Shown here piece after piece: positions 37,458 to 49,885 of a stretch of 64,000 nucleotides of DNA. The DNA is taken from contig NC_135033.1 in assembly GCF_051020975.1 (NCBI RefSeq), forward strand, positions 9,699,501-9,763,500. The letters are read 5' to 3'. Position 1 is the first letter of the stretch; the number at the start of each line of letters is the position of its first letter. The translations under genes and the position numbers were made by a program. Origin of the DNA: Osmia lignaria lignaria (lineage: Eukaryota > Arthropoda > Insecta > Hymenoptera > Megachilidae). The notes beneath the pieces are model-generated. The model did not search any database and was not told where the DNA came from. It saw nothing but the letters and a program-made list of their open reading frames with translations.

Positions 37458-39017
37458 CCGAAACTTATTTTGTTGAAATCAATTTGGAGCAAGAAACACG
37501 TCACTGCAATAGATACACCCTCTTCCATCACGACAGTTATCTTCTCCCCAATTGCTATCTTGAAATAACTTTTCGAAGGATGGCTGGAGATATTTTTGCA
37601 ATGAAAAGCACCCTAGTCCCTGGTACGTATAACCAAGATACGAATCGGTGATGTTGCATCCCCGTGGATGACACAGATTGCGAGATGCCGCCGCGGAGAG
37701 TGTCGGATTAATGGCATCTCGACGGGGTGCAACAATGTCAGCGCCCCCGAAATATCGACTCGCAAATGCTCCGTTTTGATTCGCGGACAACGATCCCGGT
37801 GTTGCTGCACCCCTATAAATGGTTCAACGTAAATCCGCGCGCGTGTACATACAAATCTACCTCGGAGAGAAGATTTAAGGCTTTCTGGTTCTTCACTCAT
37901 CACACAAATTTTACCATTTTTCGACAACTCGTGAAACATCATCCGAGGGTCGGTGCATTATCGGGTACAAACGTTACGTATAAAATAATTAAACGGTCAG
38001 TTAACGAGTGACAAGGAATCGCATTAGCTACGACGATAACAACCGAACGCGATATCGATGAAATTCATTAAACGACTCCGATAATCTACTCATCGACAGC
38101 CCATTGCGTATAATGAACGATAAAACTGTTCCGAACTTGATTACACCGAAAATCCGATGTACCCATGTAATATTTCCCAGTATGGTTTATCTGACCCGCG
38201 TAATAAAGTAAATTCATCGTTCTACGGGCGATGCACGTGTTTCCAACGGTTCAATCTCGCGATATCATCGCTAATTACTTTATCCTCGTGAAATCGTTTC
38301 CGATATTGCGTGGGAACAAAAATGCGCCTCACCGAGGAGAAAGCCACGGTGCATCTTTGAATGCGCTTCTTTGCAATTCGGCTCGAAGATCAAATCCGTC
38401 TTAATTAAATTTTCAAATGATTATTAGAGAACTCCAAATATTTTCAAACATCAAAAGCTCTGAATATCGAAACGAAGTCACGAAATAAGTGGGTATCCTT
38501 CCAATGTTATTTTTACATTGATCGATCGCCGATTGTGTCTGAAGGAGCCATCAGATTTTTGTTATTCGCATAAATCCGATCCATCAGTGGGTCAGGTGAG
38601 CGACATCGGCTCGATATCTCGCTGGTTTTCGAGCGTTTTCAAGCGTTTCGTGCTAAGGAACCACGGGACGCCGATGTACCGCTGAGAGGTACACGACATC
38701 CCGCCGTTCTTTAAGGCGAAACTCACTGACAACAACGACGGGGAACGTGTCAAAGTAGTTATAGAACAAGCACCGTTGCTCTCATCCTGTTAGCCAACCC
38801 TGACAAAGGGTTTAAGGACCCACCCTGTGCCCCCTTTTCAACCCGACTACCTGGAAGAGCGTTATTTTATCCGCGGATGCGTGTCAAACGAATACCCTCA
38901 TCTATTATTTTCATAATATTATTCTCACGAGTTTAAAAAAATATTTTGCAACAGTGATCGATACATCCACCGACACGCGAAATTGAAAATAATCGAAAGG
39001 GAAAATACAATCACTGT

Positions 39018-39053
39018 GATCGTTCAATAACGATCCATGCAACAGCATGGATC
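39018..39053. repeat. Two overlapping perfect dyads
   Basis: GATCGTT-CAAT-AACGATC (39,018-39,035) and GATCCATGC-AACA-GCATGGATC (39,032-39,053) share a GATC. Both have perfect arms and 4-base loops, so the two hairpins are mutually exclusive. Confidence 0.7.
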
Positions 39054-40161
39054 TCTCTAACGAGCACGATTATAAAATCGATTTAATTCTCGATTGAATA
39101 TTGAATGCGATAGAATGCATCGGTGAAAATCGACGAATCAATCGGCTCCGCGCCGTGGCAGCCAACAATTATGATAATGACGAAGATGACTGTGGCACTT
39201 GGGATGATTAACGATCGCGGTCTGACATTCGATTCCGTTCGATTTGTCTTCGTACCAGCATCCAGTAAACTATCCTTTAATCGTTTCACCACTTTCCCAC
39301 CTGTCTAATGAATTTACTACGACAATCGACGAGTTTTCGTCAAAGAATCGGCCCCTAACTTGATCCTGATCGATGACTCGGTCGTTAAAAACTATTTAGG
39401 GTAATGTTCAGACTTCATTGTATCGTACTCTATTTCGAGCAATTATGTTATGATATATGTATCAAAAATTCAAGCACCATAATCACGAATGCCTATTAAT
39501 CCTATGACAAATCAATAATTAAACAAAAGTTCATTAATTTTCAAAGAATTGATGATTGATTTCTTCCATCCACTGAATACGACTCGACTCGTAAAATATC
39601 TGGAATCCATATGATTTCCCATCGATCTACAGCCGATACGGGCGAGAAACTAGCCGTTTAAAAAATGACTCTCATGCTGGCATCGGTTGTAAACCGTGCT
39701 CATATTGTCCGCGCAAGATGATATCGATCATTTCGACTAGCAGCCAGTTTCTATTGTGAGTATCAATCAGTCACCCCGTGGACGTTTATTGTAACATTAA
39801 GACGCGACGGTCGTTAAAAAACGACGACGACGAAGAAGAAGAAAAAAGAAAACAGCGTAATTTATTTTACAAGTGCCGTGTCCTCTATTGCGGCCATTAA
39901 ATTTGATGGGACACAGTTCCGGAATGCCGGCCACGCTAGATCCAAGTCGAAGTCTTTAAAGGATTGAAGATTCTTTGTAACTCTAACGGTGACCAAATAT
40001 ATCCTGAACAAAAACGCGAGCTTGTATTTTCTGACGTAACGAATGATTCTAACGTGTCCATGAAACGTTTACATCTTACGTAAATGAATCCTTGGGGAAT
40101 CACGATTTTATGATTGAAATTGATAGTATTTCGAAATTGCAAATAATTTATCTAATGTTCA

Positions 40162-40485
40162 AATAAACAGAAGCATTTCCCAATAGACTGGGTTGAATAA
40201 ACAAAAGCCTCAGAATAATTGCATTCAATAGCTTTCGATTGACCCTTTGAATAAACAAAAACATATCCCCCTGTTATAATAACGAAAATCCGCTAGTTTC
40301 GATAAAATACGATCGCGGAATCAATATACACCGAGCCATGGTGTTTGTGTTATTAAAATGAACGTAACAAACATGGAATATTAATTGCAATAACCGAACA
40401 ACACCTTGACCACCGTTTTCGACGAATTACAACCCCGCTACTGTACCTATATCGATACCCGAATAAAGAATAAATAAAATAAACA
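40162..40485 (+). promoter_or_regulatory. Group of four forkhead-like sites
   Basis: AATAAACA occurs at 40,162-40,169, 40,196-40,203, 40,250-40,257 and 40,478-40,485, all on the plus strand. It matches the FOX core RTAAAYA. Sequence around the first three copies is loosely similar, which suggests degenerate tandem duplication. Enhancer function is inference. Confidence 0.3.
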
Positions 40486-41187
40486 TTGCGGGTTTTCGAG
40501 GAGGACGCGTGTCCCGATGGGGTTGAAAGTGGTGGTCGTTATTGCGGGAAATTTTAGTCACGCGACCGCATAGGGTGGATAAATGACACTAATGCAACAA
40601 CAAAGAAGGCACAAGAGTGCATATGGTGGTTTCGATGTTTATTCACGGTGGTGATAGTATATCTACGTAGAGGCGGAACGAGAATAAAGAAAAAAGAAAT
40701 GGAAGAGAGGTGAAGAGGAAGACGCGGAGCAGGAGATTGACGAAACGATTCGTGCTGAGTGTGTGTCGTTAATAATATCCAACGTACTACAATGGCCACC
40801 ATGTGGCAGGTTGTTTCGCGGTACACTGAATGAGGCTGATTAAATTGAAGGGTCGAGGAGGAAGAGAAAAAAAGGGACCACAGTGGGGCGCGCTTCATCG
40901 CGAAGGGTTGTTACTTGTTTAACATTTGTGTGCCCTGCTTGAGACCCAGGAGCGTATCGTGCTACCGCTTCGATCATTAGGGACAATTATTATCTCTTAA
41001 ACCGCCACGCTCCACCGACAATAATCCTTTTTTTTTCTATGTACTCTTGATACACGATACCCTAAAGAATCTTAAATTTAACATCGAGTGGAAAATTCTG
41101 AAAATGTTCGATGGTGACAAAAAGTTATCGTTGCACTAAATCATGACAAGCGCATTCTATATGATAATTATATATCACTTAAGGATA

Positions 41188-41205
41188 TTACGAAACGTTT
41201 CGTAA
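41188..41205. repeat. 18-bp perfect palindrome
   Basis: TTACGAAACG followed by TTTCGTAA is self-complementary over 18 bp with no spacer. No gene nearby; function unknown. Confidence 0.8.
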
Positions 41206-41240
41206 CAGAGAATATATCAATTAGCTTGAAACAAGTTCTC

Positions 41241-41262
41241 CGTGGGTCACCGATGACTCACG
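41241..41262. repeat. GGGTCA-type dyad, copy 1
   Basis: CGTGGGTCA-CCGA-TGACTCACG: 9-bp arms with one G-T wobble and a 4-base loop. It is 20/22 identical to the element at 49,864. Confidence 0.65.
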
Positions 41263-42023
41263 ACGCGATAAAGGCATCGCCCCCTGATAAGCATGTACTA
41301 ATTAACGACATTACTGTTACGCGTCCGAATCAAATGTAATAGTTATTTACATCAGTGACATTACTAATTGTCGCGTAATACTATTTGAAAATCTATAGGT
41401 AATCGTTTGGCTGAAATTTGCTACGCCTGGATGCTCGAGGAAGGGATAATCCCTTTGCATAAACACTCGGTTTATCGGCACGCGGCGAAAACCAAGTCGA
41501 AGCGGGATCGTATTTATTCGTTCTTGGGCCTTCCTCGAGTCAATACGCGTACGAAAGTTTTCCAAAACGAATATCGGCAATTATTATCGCAAGCAAATTC
41601 GATTGACATTTTTTGGAAACCCTACAATCTCATCAGTTGTTGCAACACCTATCTCCCTCTGTACGTCTCGAAGCTAACAGGTAATCACGTACCTTTCAAT
41701 AGAAATATAATCATAATTAGTCCTAAATCAATTAAAACCTGAAGGCCAAATTGGTTCTCTTGAACCATTCATCCACGAAAACCTCTCATCGTTTTAACAC
41801 CAATAATAATCCTACGATTGTAAGAAACGTTCGAATGAAATCCTTAGAATTTCAAACGCGTGTACAAAAGGTAAGAATTAGAAATAAGAGAAAAGGATGC
41901 TGGTTTCATGCGACGAAAGCGTTCGTTCGTTCGGTGGTTATTCATTATCACGCGGCGTGGTTGAAGGTGCGCGTTAAGCAGGCGATGGTATCCGTCGTGG
42001 ATAGAACACGTTAAAAATAAAGG

Positions 42024-42356
42024 ATGAGCCGCGGAACGGGCATTGTGAATATTCTTTTCAGCCGAGGAATTGGCCCCGGTGTCGTCACGACTCGTTTGCC
42101 ACGAATGTCGTCCAAATGTTGCCGCGTGACAAAACGCGGGGACTTTCTTAAGTCCGTCGCGTTTTGTCACGGTTCGTACGTATACCGGGCGGAACAAAGG
42201 AAGGAATACGCCACCGGCCGGTACAAGAAGAACGCGAGACGTTTACCAAAGAAATACTCTGGCATCCGTCACACCGTATACGCCGAAGCTGGTCCCTTCA
42301 ACGGGCCAAAGAAACAAAATGATGAAAAGGCCACGGGTATTCTCTTCGCTCGATGA
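42024..42356 (+). CDS. Unassigned 110-codon ORF containing a strong hairpin
   Basis: ATG-initiated frame starting MSRGTGIVNILFSRGIG, Lys/Arg rich. The hairpin at 42,125-42,171 lies inside it. No recognised domain. The open frame may be incidental to the GC-rich sequence. Confidence 0.1.
   Translation: MSRGTGIVNILFSRGIGPGVVTTRLPRMSSKCCRVTKRGDFLKSVAFCHGSYVYRAEQRKEYATGRYKKNARRLPKKYSGIRHTVYAEAGPFNGPKKQNDEKATGILFAR
42125..42171 (+). ncRNA. 47-nt perfect-arm hairpin (possible structured RNA)
   Basis: A 14-bp perfect outer stem (CGTGACAAAACGCG at 42,125-42,138 with CGCGTTTTGTCACG at 42,158-42,171) encloses a second perfect 6-bp stem (GGACTT/AAGTCC) with a TCTT loop. Only 1-nt and 2-nt asymmetric bulges separate the stems. 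It is shorter than most insect pre-miRNAs, so a DNA dyad or mRNA element is as likely as a small-RNA precursor. Confidence 0.3.
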
Positions 42357-45138
42357 GCAACCTTGTCGCGGCTAATATTTTAACCCATTTCTACCACGAT
42401 ATTTCCTTCCTCGAATATTCTTTGCCTTTCTCTTACGAACCCCTATGGAAATGACGGATTAACCGCTTCGAACGCTTCACGTGGGAAACCTTCTTAAACG
42501 GTCGATGAAGAATGTGGCGTTACGAAATGTTTCTTCTAACGTCATCCCTTAGTTCTACCATTCTTTCTTTCTCCACTTTTCTACGTCAGTCATATTTTAA
42601 GAATCGAACGATCGATTCCGCTTCGAGGGAAATGTTAATGATGTTTGAAGATAGTCATCTCTTAGACATTCTATTGCAGTGTGTATACGTTTCAAATTAA
42701 CGATAAACGAGGGTACATTAGGAAGTCGGGATCTTCTGTGACTCATTGTTAGCGCAGGTTTCTACGAATTTTCGTGACACCTCGTAATTGTACGAATAAC
42801 GATCAGGTGAACCGAAAGAATTTCAAGAACGAAGAAAACCGATTTGCGCGAGAACGCTCTAATTAGAGAAAAAAATTCGCACGTGCCTCGATCGGCGTCC
42901 AGATTGTCTCATAACGCTTGTGCCTGGTTAAATATCGTTTCTGTGGGCGGAAGCGAGGGCGAATGAAATCCGATGCGAGTGGAATTTTGGAATGCGAATC
43001 GGCTCGCGTTCTACGGCCCTGATCTCGCTTTCATCGGCTCGCCAAGGGCCGTAGGGAGTAGAAGGAACGGGGTGAAAAAGGGCGGCAGATGGGGCGGGAA
43101 TCGTTTCAATCGGCCGTATGTCAGATGGTTCATGCAGATGAGACCGTGCGAGGCGGTGTTTAATGCGGCTAATACCGGCGGCAAACAGCGTGAATCGTTT
43201 AGCGAAGCCGCTTATGGCGGGGACCAGTTCATGATTGCCCTAAAGAGGTTTCATCGAGAAAGGGGAATGCCACGGTATGGACGATACTTGTGCTCGCTTA
43301 CCAAGCCAATTAGACGCTCCGTCGCTTATTAATAGTCATCGAAGCGTGTACGCGTCGCGTGCAGTGTATCAATTATAATTATAATCGTCGGGTAAAGATT
43401 GTGCGATCATTTCAACAAAGGGGTTCGTCGTGCCAAGAATACATACGATTCGATCGGTTTCTATTCGATGCAACGATTATGAGACTCTGGCACACCTTAG
43501 AAAAGACAATGGATCTTACGTACAATTGTCGTAGAACGAGCGAGGTGATGTAAATTTACGTGTTTGCGAAGCTTAATGTTTGAAACGGAGAAAAAATAAA
43601 ATCCCTAACAGTAGGAAGCATTATCCTAGCCATGTGCCACACGAATTGTTTCCTTCCACCGTAGCGGCAGCAATTACGAAAGTAATTTTCAAGAGAGAAA
43701 AAAAAAGAAAAGACGTTTCTAAAGGAACTCGACAAACACCTCTGGCAAGCGAGATGAAGACACGTCGGTGTTCACCACAGAAACTCTCCGAACAAGCAGA
43801 AGATGCTCGTCCTGGTAATTGATATTTGTTGTTCCCCACATGACGTAAGAAACGTCAACGCTAGCTGGTGTACATACACAGGCTTTCGCGTGTACGTTTG
43901 GTGAAACTGTTTCGACCGCGACGCGGTTATGGCCGGCAGTTTGCGGTCTGCCGAGGGACGTTTGTAAACGATGAACGATAAGCGATTTCTATGGAGCCCC
44001 TTTTTAGCGTCGTTCTCGTCTCTTTGAATTTCTAGGAGACGATGGAACGCGGGTGAGAAAAAGAAAAGAGAAGAAAAAAAAAAAAACGCACGCGATAAGC
44101 GTCTTATTGCCTCCGGTTGCGACTTTTCCCGTTCGCCCGTTTACTCGGTAAAATTAATTGTTCTTATTCTCTCTCTTTGAATATCGTCGCTGTTTATCTT
44201 TCCTCTAACAACGCTTTTAAATAGTATACGGTAGTTTATAAACGACAAATCTGAGAACAGTGTCGTTAGCGAGGAAAAGAAAGAAGCGTTTCAAGAATCT
44301 ATTTCAGTAGGTAATAATTATTTTCGCATTCTCTGACAACGTCTGTTCGTAAGAAGACGACAATCATTAAGCCGTTATCAGTACAGCCAGCTAATGTACT
44401 GAAAATTATTGGTACACCGCACATGTGTAACAACAAAATCGTAGTGTTGGTACGCAATGTTCCTGCTTCGTCAAGTGTATTAGAAACAATGGGTGAATAC
44501 GATACGCGTATCCGAGTTCCTAGGCCACTGGCTACAGCTTCGATCGATTATTTCAAACGAAACGAGAAAATTACACGGAAATATACGATGAATGTTAATA
44601 ACTATCGAACGACGGAATACGGATACTTGGAAATTTGTTCCTACGTCAACTTTCGGAAATTTCGTTGAAAGAGAATAGCAACAATAGGAAGATCCACCAT
44701 TTATCTTCTTCGCGCGATTCATGCAAACCGACAATGCTTCCCCGTGAGATCACAAATTCGTAGCTCGAGGAACCGATAGATCTACGTGGATCTTGAAGCA
44801 CCTCGTGTCGATCGCCGTTCCGGGACAAAGGTGTGTGGAATGGCGCGAGTCTGCGGGAAAAATCCAATGGAAAAGAGCGAGGAGACACGCGTACGCGAGA
44901 GAAAAGGTAGAGAATCGTAGAGAAGAAGGGTGGAAGGGATCGGGTCTTTGAGAAAATTGGGGAAAGGGAGGGAAACGTTGGAAAAAGTCAGGTCGGGGCA
45001 TGAGACGAAGGCACAAAAGCTACCGCGATCCGATCGACGCCAATATTTTGACAATGCACCGGCCATCGACGACACTAGGGTGGAGAGGATGCATCTAACC
45101 ATGGAAAAGTCCCCTGTGGGGTGGTGATGGTGACGCTG

Positions 45139-45148
45139 CGGTGGCGCC
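45139..45148 (+). promoter_or_regulatory. CTCF-like site
   Basis: CGGTGGCGCC, one base from the AGGTGGCGCC core, in a GC-rich stretch without an identified gene. Confidence 0.2.
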
Positions 45149-46235
45149 CTTATAGAAAGCACCGGCGTGTCGCTACTTGAATAAAAGTACGCGGTCGAAG
45201 GGTAGCTGACTAAAAGCGACGACGACACCCGATGTCGTTGCCGGTCAGATGTGGTGGTGGTGGTTTTATTGTCCGAAATCCACAAAGTATCCGGCTCAAT
45301 ACCGAACGCAATCTGGCGAATGTCTCTCCCTGGCCAACTGTACCATCTTCCATGCTCTACCTCCTCCTTGCCTTCCTTGCCTGCCTACCTTCCCGCCACA
45401 ATACCTTGTTGCCGTTGTTTATGTAATCCTATTATTCCATATCGTGCCTTTTAACAAACGAAACCAGCGATACTCAACTGGAGAATTTTTCAAAATTACC
45501 AAAGTCATTCGAAAAACTGTACAAGAATGCAAACCCCTGTCGTGAAACGATCTCGTGATTTTTCCTGATCATATTCGAAATGAATTTTGAATGGGTTTAG
45601 AAGGATATTTAAATAATTATTAGAAGCTTGAAAACCGAAAGGAGCTTCTCGGATTAGGTAACCACGCTTCCTTTTGCCGCTTTAGTTCAACTTTAATCTT
45701 CTCTGACTGAAAGTTTCTGAGTAATTAAGACCATGTTTTACATTCAAAGCACGAAACGTAGAATTATACTAGTCTATACTAACTAAGCAATTTTGAATTC
45801 ACCCTCGCGTTATTAAATAACGTTATTTCCTATGTTTTAACAATTTTACCGAGGAGGGAAGTAAACTGATACTAGAGAAAACAAGGAAACGTAGCGAATT
45901 TATCGTCTAGCACGGTCCAATCGAATTTTTCAGCTCACCTATGTAATTACGTTTCGAAGGATGCTCGTTCACGCGTTAATAACGATCCTCGCGCTGGTCT
46001 GGCTATTAAATTATAGATTTTTGTCACGGTTCGACGGGCAAGAAAGCTTGAGAAACTCTGTCCACGGTGGTCAGGTATGTTAGGAAAATATATAAATGGG
46101 CTTCCCACAAAATGCACAAGTCCACCGGTTGACAGGCAGCAGGGTGCACGTCGGTTCATTGTTGCCTCATTGTTGCAGATTCTTTCTCCTTTATATGCCC
46201 CCTATCTGACTATCTTCTCTTTGGTTAAGGTCTCC

Positions 46236-46269
<34 letters not shown>
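46236..46269 (+). repeat. (GA)n microsatellite
   Basis: About 15 GA units with one early A interruption, followed by a purine-rich stretch to about 46,430. Confidence 0.9.
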
Positions 46270-47572
46270 ACCTCGAATTTAGCTCTCATTGTGAGCAACT
46301 TCGAGACTGGACACCCCCACTGCGATGGAAATGCCCTCGAGGTAAATAAAAAAAGAGAAGTAGAACGAGCGAAGGAGAAGGGAAAAAAAAGGATGAGGTA
46401 GACGTAAGAAAAAGAGGTGTGTAACCCTTCTTCCGTCGTTGAAACGCAACGTCCTGAAAGGAAGCACCGTGTCCGAGACGAATCGTTTATCTCCGAGTCC
46501 TGGATGTTCCAGAGAGGAAACGGTTATGTTTCCTATTAGACGATCGCGTGTATAGGGAGCACCCACTGAGTTACGAGAAACACGAACGAGTTCCAGGGGG
46601 ATCCAGGACAATATGAAAGGCAACCCTGATCGCGGTCAAATTAGAGCGTAATGAATGGAACGCTACTTTCATCTTCGTTAGAAATGAAAAAAATAAGGGG
46701 AGAAGAGAAATAATCTCTGAAATTTTGAAACTTCAAGTAACATTATCCTACAAGACGATTTTCTTTTTACTCCAGTCGCAGCTTCGCGTCGCGACGCATT
46801 CACGAAAGAGAATTTCGGAAGAAGGGTAAAAAGGGAATAGAGAAACGCGTTCCCAGATCGTGTCACAGTATCTCGCGTTTGTCTGAGAACCTAAGGGTAG
46901 CTTAGTCGTTCAATATTTCAAACTTTCAAGGCCACTGTCGGTGTCAGAACGTTTCTTAAGGTAGTATTGAGTATCAGTGTCATCCTAGAACCTGGTGCAG
47001 CTACCTGCAATGTTGGCGAAACTTTGCAGCCTTGAGAAAGGAACTGTTTACATCTGGTAGCCTCGACAAGAAATATTTTACTAAAAGAATCCCTCGAAAT
47101 CAATGGGGGGTGAGTCAACAAGAACAACCATCTGTTGTAACCTTTCATTCGTCGAATTTTTGAAAAAATATGTAATATTCTCTGTTATTTATCCTTTCAT
47201 TCGTTTCGAGTAGGTTAATTCCATCAGCAAACCGGAAGTGTCATCCCTCGAAACCGTTTAAAGTCGTTTCGCGATCCCTCAAATCCACAAACTCCGACTC
47301 CTCCCATAACCAGCAGAAATATTTATTCTCCGTTCGAAAATCTCGGGGACTTTTCGGGGTTGTATAGAAACACCGATGGAGTTTGTTGTGACGCACAATG
47401 TTTCCCTTTCCTTTCTTCTCTTCACGCATCTGTGGGCCCACCCAAGGGGCCCGAACTGCCTATAGCACCCGTAAACCATAAACGCGAAGTCGTCTCTCCG
47501 ACGGAGGTCTATGGTTACCAGAAGCTTGTTACTTAAGCCACGGTCACCAGGAAGCGAGGTGTGCTTTGAAAG

Positions 47573-47593
47573 AAAAAAAAAAAAAAAAAAAAA
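47573..47593 (+). repeat. A21 homopolymer
   Basis: Uninterrupted A run. No flanking element recognised. Confidence 0.9.
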
Positions 47594-48739
47594 CGAATTG
47601 TCCATTCGAGTGAATCTCATCCTTGGATTCTCTGATATAGCTACGTGACTTTTTGTTTTCCTCCCATTACTCGCCGATGGCGCAAAACATTGGCGAATAT
47701 TTTTCTTCGACAATGAATATTATAAATCATATTTTTCCGTAATCATTACGAATTGCACGGATCACGTATTCCTGTTTGCCGAGCGAGACAAATATTATAC
47801 GACGAATACGTTCCGGCGTTAAAATAAAAATACGAAACAACAAAGAGATCAAGTTTGTTTCACGCGCGCACGGAAAAATGGCACGAATCGGAAGAACTTT
47901 GGTGGCCGTTGATTTATATTAAGAAAGAAGTCAGCAGATGCAACGTACAGGGGAACAATACGCTTTGTAGCGAACACCGTGTACCTGTCAATTTTTCCTT
48001 CCTTCGACATTCCTTCGACTTGTATTTCTTTCATTTTTCTTTCTTCTTTTTCCACTGTTTTATCGACGATACTATCTTGAACGTGCACTCTGTTCCCCGA
48101 TCAATTTGCATCTACCCCGATATGACAAAAGGAAAGTATTGAAAGGTAACAAGCATGATCAAATCTTTTTCTTTCAGAAGAAGAATAGTTGAATCTGTAT
48201 CGCGACAAGACGTTGGCAAACAAATCAATGTTTCTCACTATTGCACTCTACGATCGATTTATTATTCGAATAGCAGATAGTAATTTTTAATTGAATTTCT
48301 GTTACAATAACGTAAGAAGAGACTAGGAGACTCGGAACACCCACGAGAAAAGGAAGAAGGAAGGAACGAAAGAGAAACGGTCAATTATCGGACGGGTAGG
48401 TGTGAAAATTGAAAAACCCTTTGGCCACACGTCCGGGCAAATCAATCGGCGCGAAAAGCATCGACGTGCAGGCAAATTGTCGGACGAAAAAAGATGGTGG
48501 AGTAGGCGGATACGGTTCGATAAAAACCGGTTTCCGGCGCGAATCAAACTATTCACCGTGTTCCCATCGGTGGCCAACCCGAAATGACTCGCCGAGATGT
48601 TGATCGGCAGAAAGCGAATCAACCGATGACCGACGCTGTTTTATCTCGCGCCTGATCTGACGCCACGTTCAAACCTGTTTAGGACATCGACAATTTTCGA
48701 AAGGTCTTCCACTGCTCATAAATATTTCCATCTTTCTTT

Positions 48740-48743
<4 letters not shown>

Positions 48744-48784
<41 letters not shown>
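48744..48784 (+). repeat. (TC)n microsatellite
   Basis: About 20 TC units, the longest dinucleotide array in the window. It could serve as a GAGA-type site on the minus strand. Confidence 0.95.
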
Positions 48785-48788
<4 letters not shown>

Positions 48789-49863
48789 CCTCGATACAGC
48801 CGAAAGGTTATCGAGGGCTTGTTAATTTTCAAACGTCTAATTTATTCGTGTGTCCGTCCCGCCGACATCTTTGCGCGCAACTCGCGACCAGGCGAGTAAC
48901 ATAAAACGTTCAAAGGTGTAAATTATCGTCCAGCTGGCTATTTAACGCGAGCGCTAATTTCCGTTTATTTCAAGCGACGCTCTTCGACGGATTAGATAGA
49001 TTTTGATGGCTCTTACGTTATCCCATAATGAGATCATATTAAGTCTTTATACCGTCTAATGAGACGCCACGCGCACGATGGACTGTCGAAATTTTTATTA
49101 TCGTAAACGACTACCCGCTGAGGAATATCCACTTTTCCTTTTTGTCGCGTCTCGATACCGATGGACACGTAATAAGATGCAGTGCTTGGGCATTATATTA
49201 ACATCGATCGAAAGAAGATTGATTATGCGCCCGATGGCCCGATGGAATTTACGGTGAATACTGTACGAGGAAATCACGTTTCTTGATGTACCTTTTTATA
49301 TCGAAGAAATTTTTATATTTAACTCGTCTGCATTGGAATAACTAGAATTTTTGCGTGGAGCGAACTTTAATATAATTTTAGATATATTTCGCAGTCTGGT
49401 TGCGATTTTTGGGAAAAGGGTGCAAAACGATTTCAACGATTTAGGATTTTCCAAATAATCCTTAAAGTGCCGATCGGGATCGGGTCGGCATTAGATAATG
49501 AAGAGTGCATTACTCTGTTCGCGAGCGAAAGATTCATTTCCGTCGATGGCACTTGGAGCCATTATATCGTTCAGAAAGGATTCACCCTCAGCTATCCGTC
49601 TCTGTCACTCGCGAGCCCTCTCTGTCCCTCTCGGCAAAGCGATTCGAAGCACCCGGGATTGCGGGTCAGCTGTCATTTCCCAGGCAGAACAAACATCCCT
49701 GACGTCCGTCATGACCTCCCCTAAATTCATTCACCGATGGTTAATTTTCCAGCCAGCGGAATATTTACTTGCTTACTATTTGCCGATTTATTTCCCTGGC
49801 CAACGCGTCCTCGATCGGCGTTAAATCGTTAATCTCGTGGATCGTTTGACGGTTAACGGGCCG

Positions 49864-49885
49864 CGTGGGTCAACGATGACCCACG
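49864..49885. repeat. GGGTCA-type dyad, copy 2
   Basis: CGTGGGTCA-ACGA-TGACCCACG: perfect 9-bp arms with a 4-base spacer. The half-site GGGTCA resembles a nuclear-receptor half-site in an inverted arrangement, but a small dispersed repeat is the simpler reading. Confidence 0.65.

Larger units (their letters stand above)
32761..39017. other. Upstream region of the Toll gene, no other gene
   Basis: Holds the CTCF-like and NF-kB-like sites near 34.0 kb and the 16-bp palindrome and 101-codon ORF near 37.2 kb. A stretch near 34,590-34,670 is open up to a GTAAGT but has no acceptor or ATG. Regulatory sequence of the Toll gene is the likely content. Confidence 0.4.

Noticed and set aside
37479..37790. 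Cys-rich secreted protein on the minus strand
   Set aside because: Several cysteines, but no ATG start in frame, no signal peptide and no splice sites.
41386..41742. Long plus-strand open frame ending at a GTAATC donor
   Set aside because: Starts only with TTG, weak acceptor and donor, and no family recognised.
42973..43332. Non-LTR retrotransposon endonuclease fragment
   Set aside because: Only a short FWNAN-like start is suggestive; downstream endonuclease motifs are absent.
49864..49885. Ecdysone response element
   Set aside because: The classical element has a 1-base spacer between half-sites; here the spacer is 4 bases.
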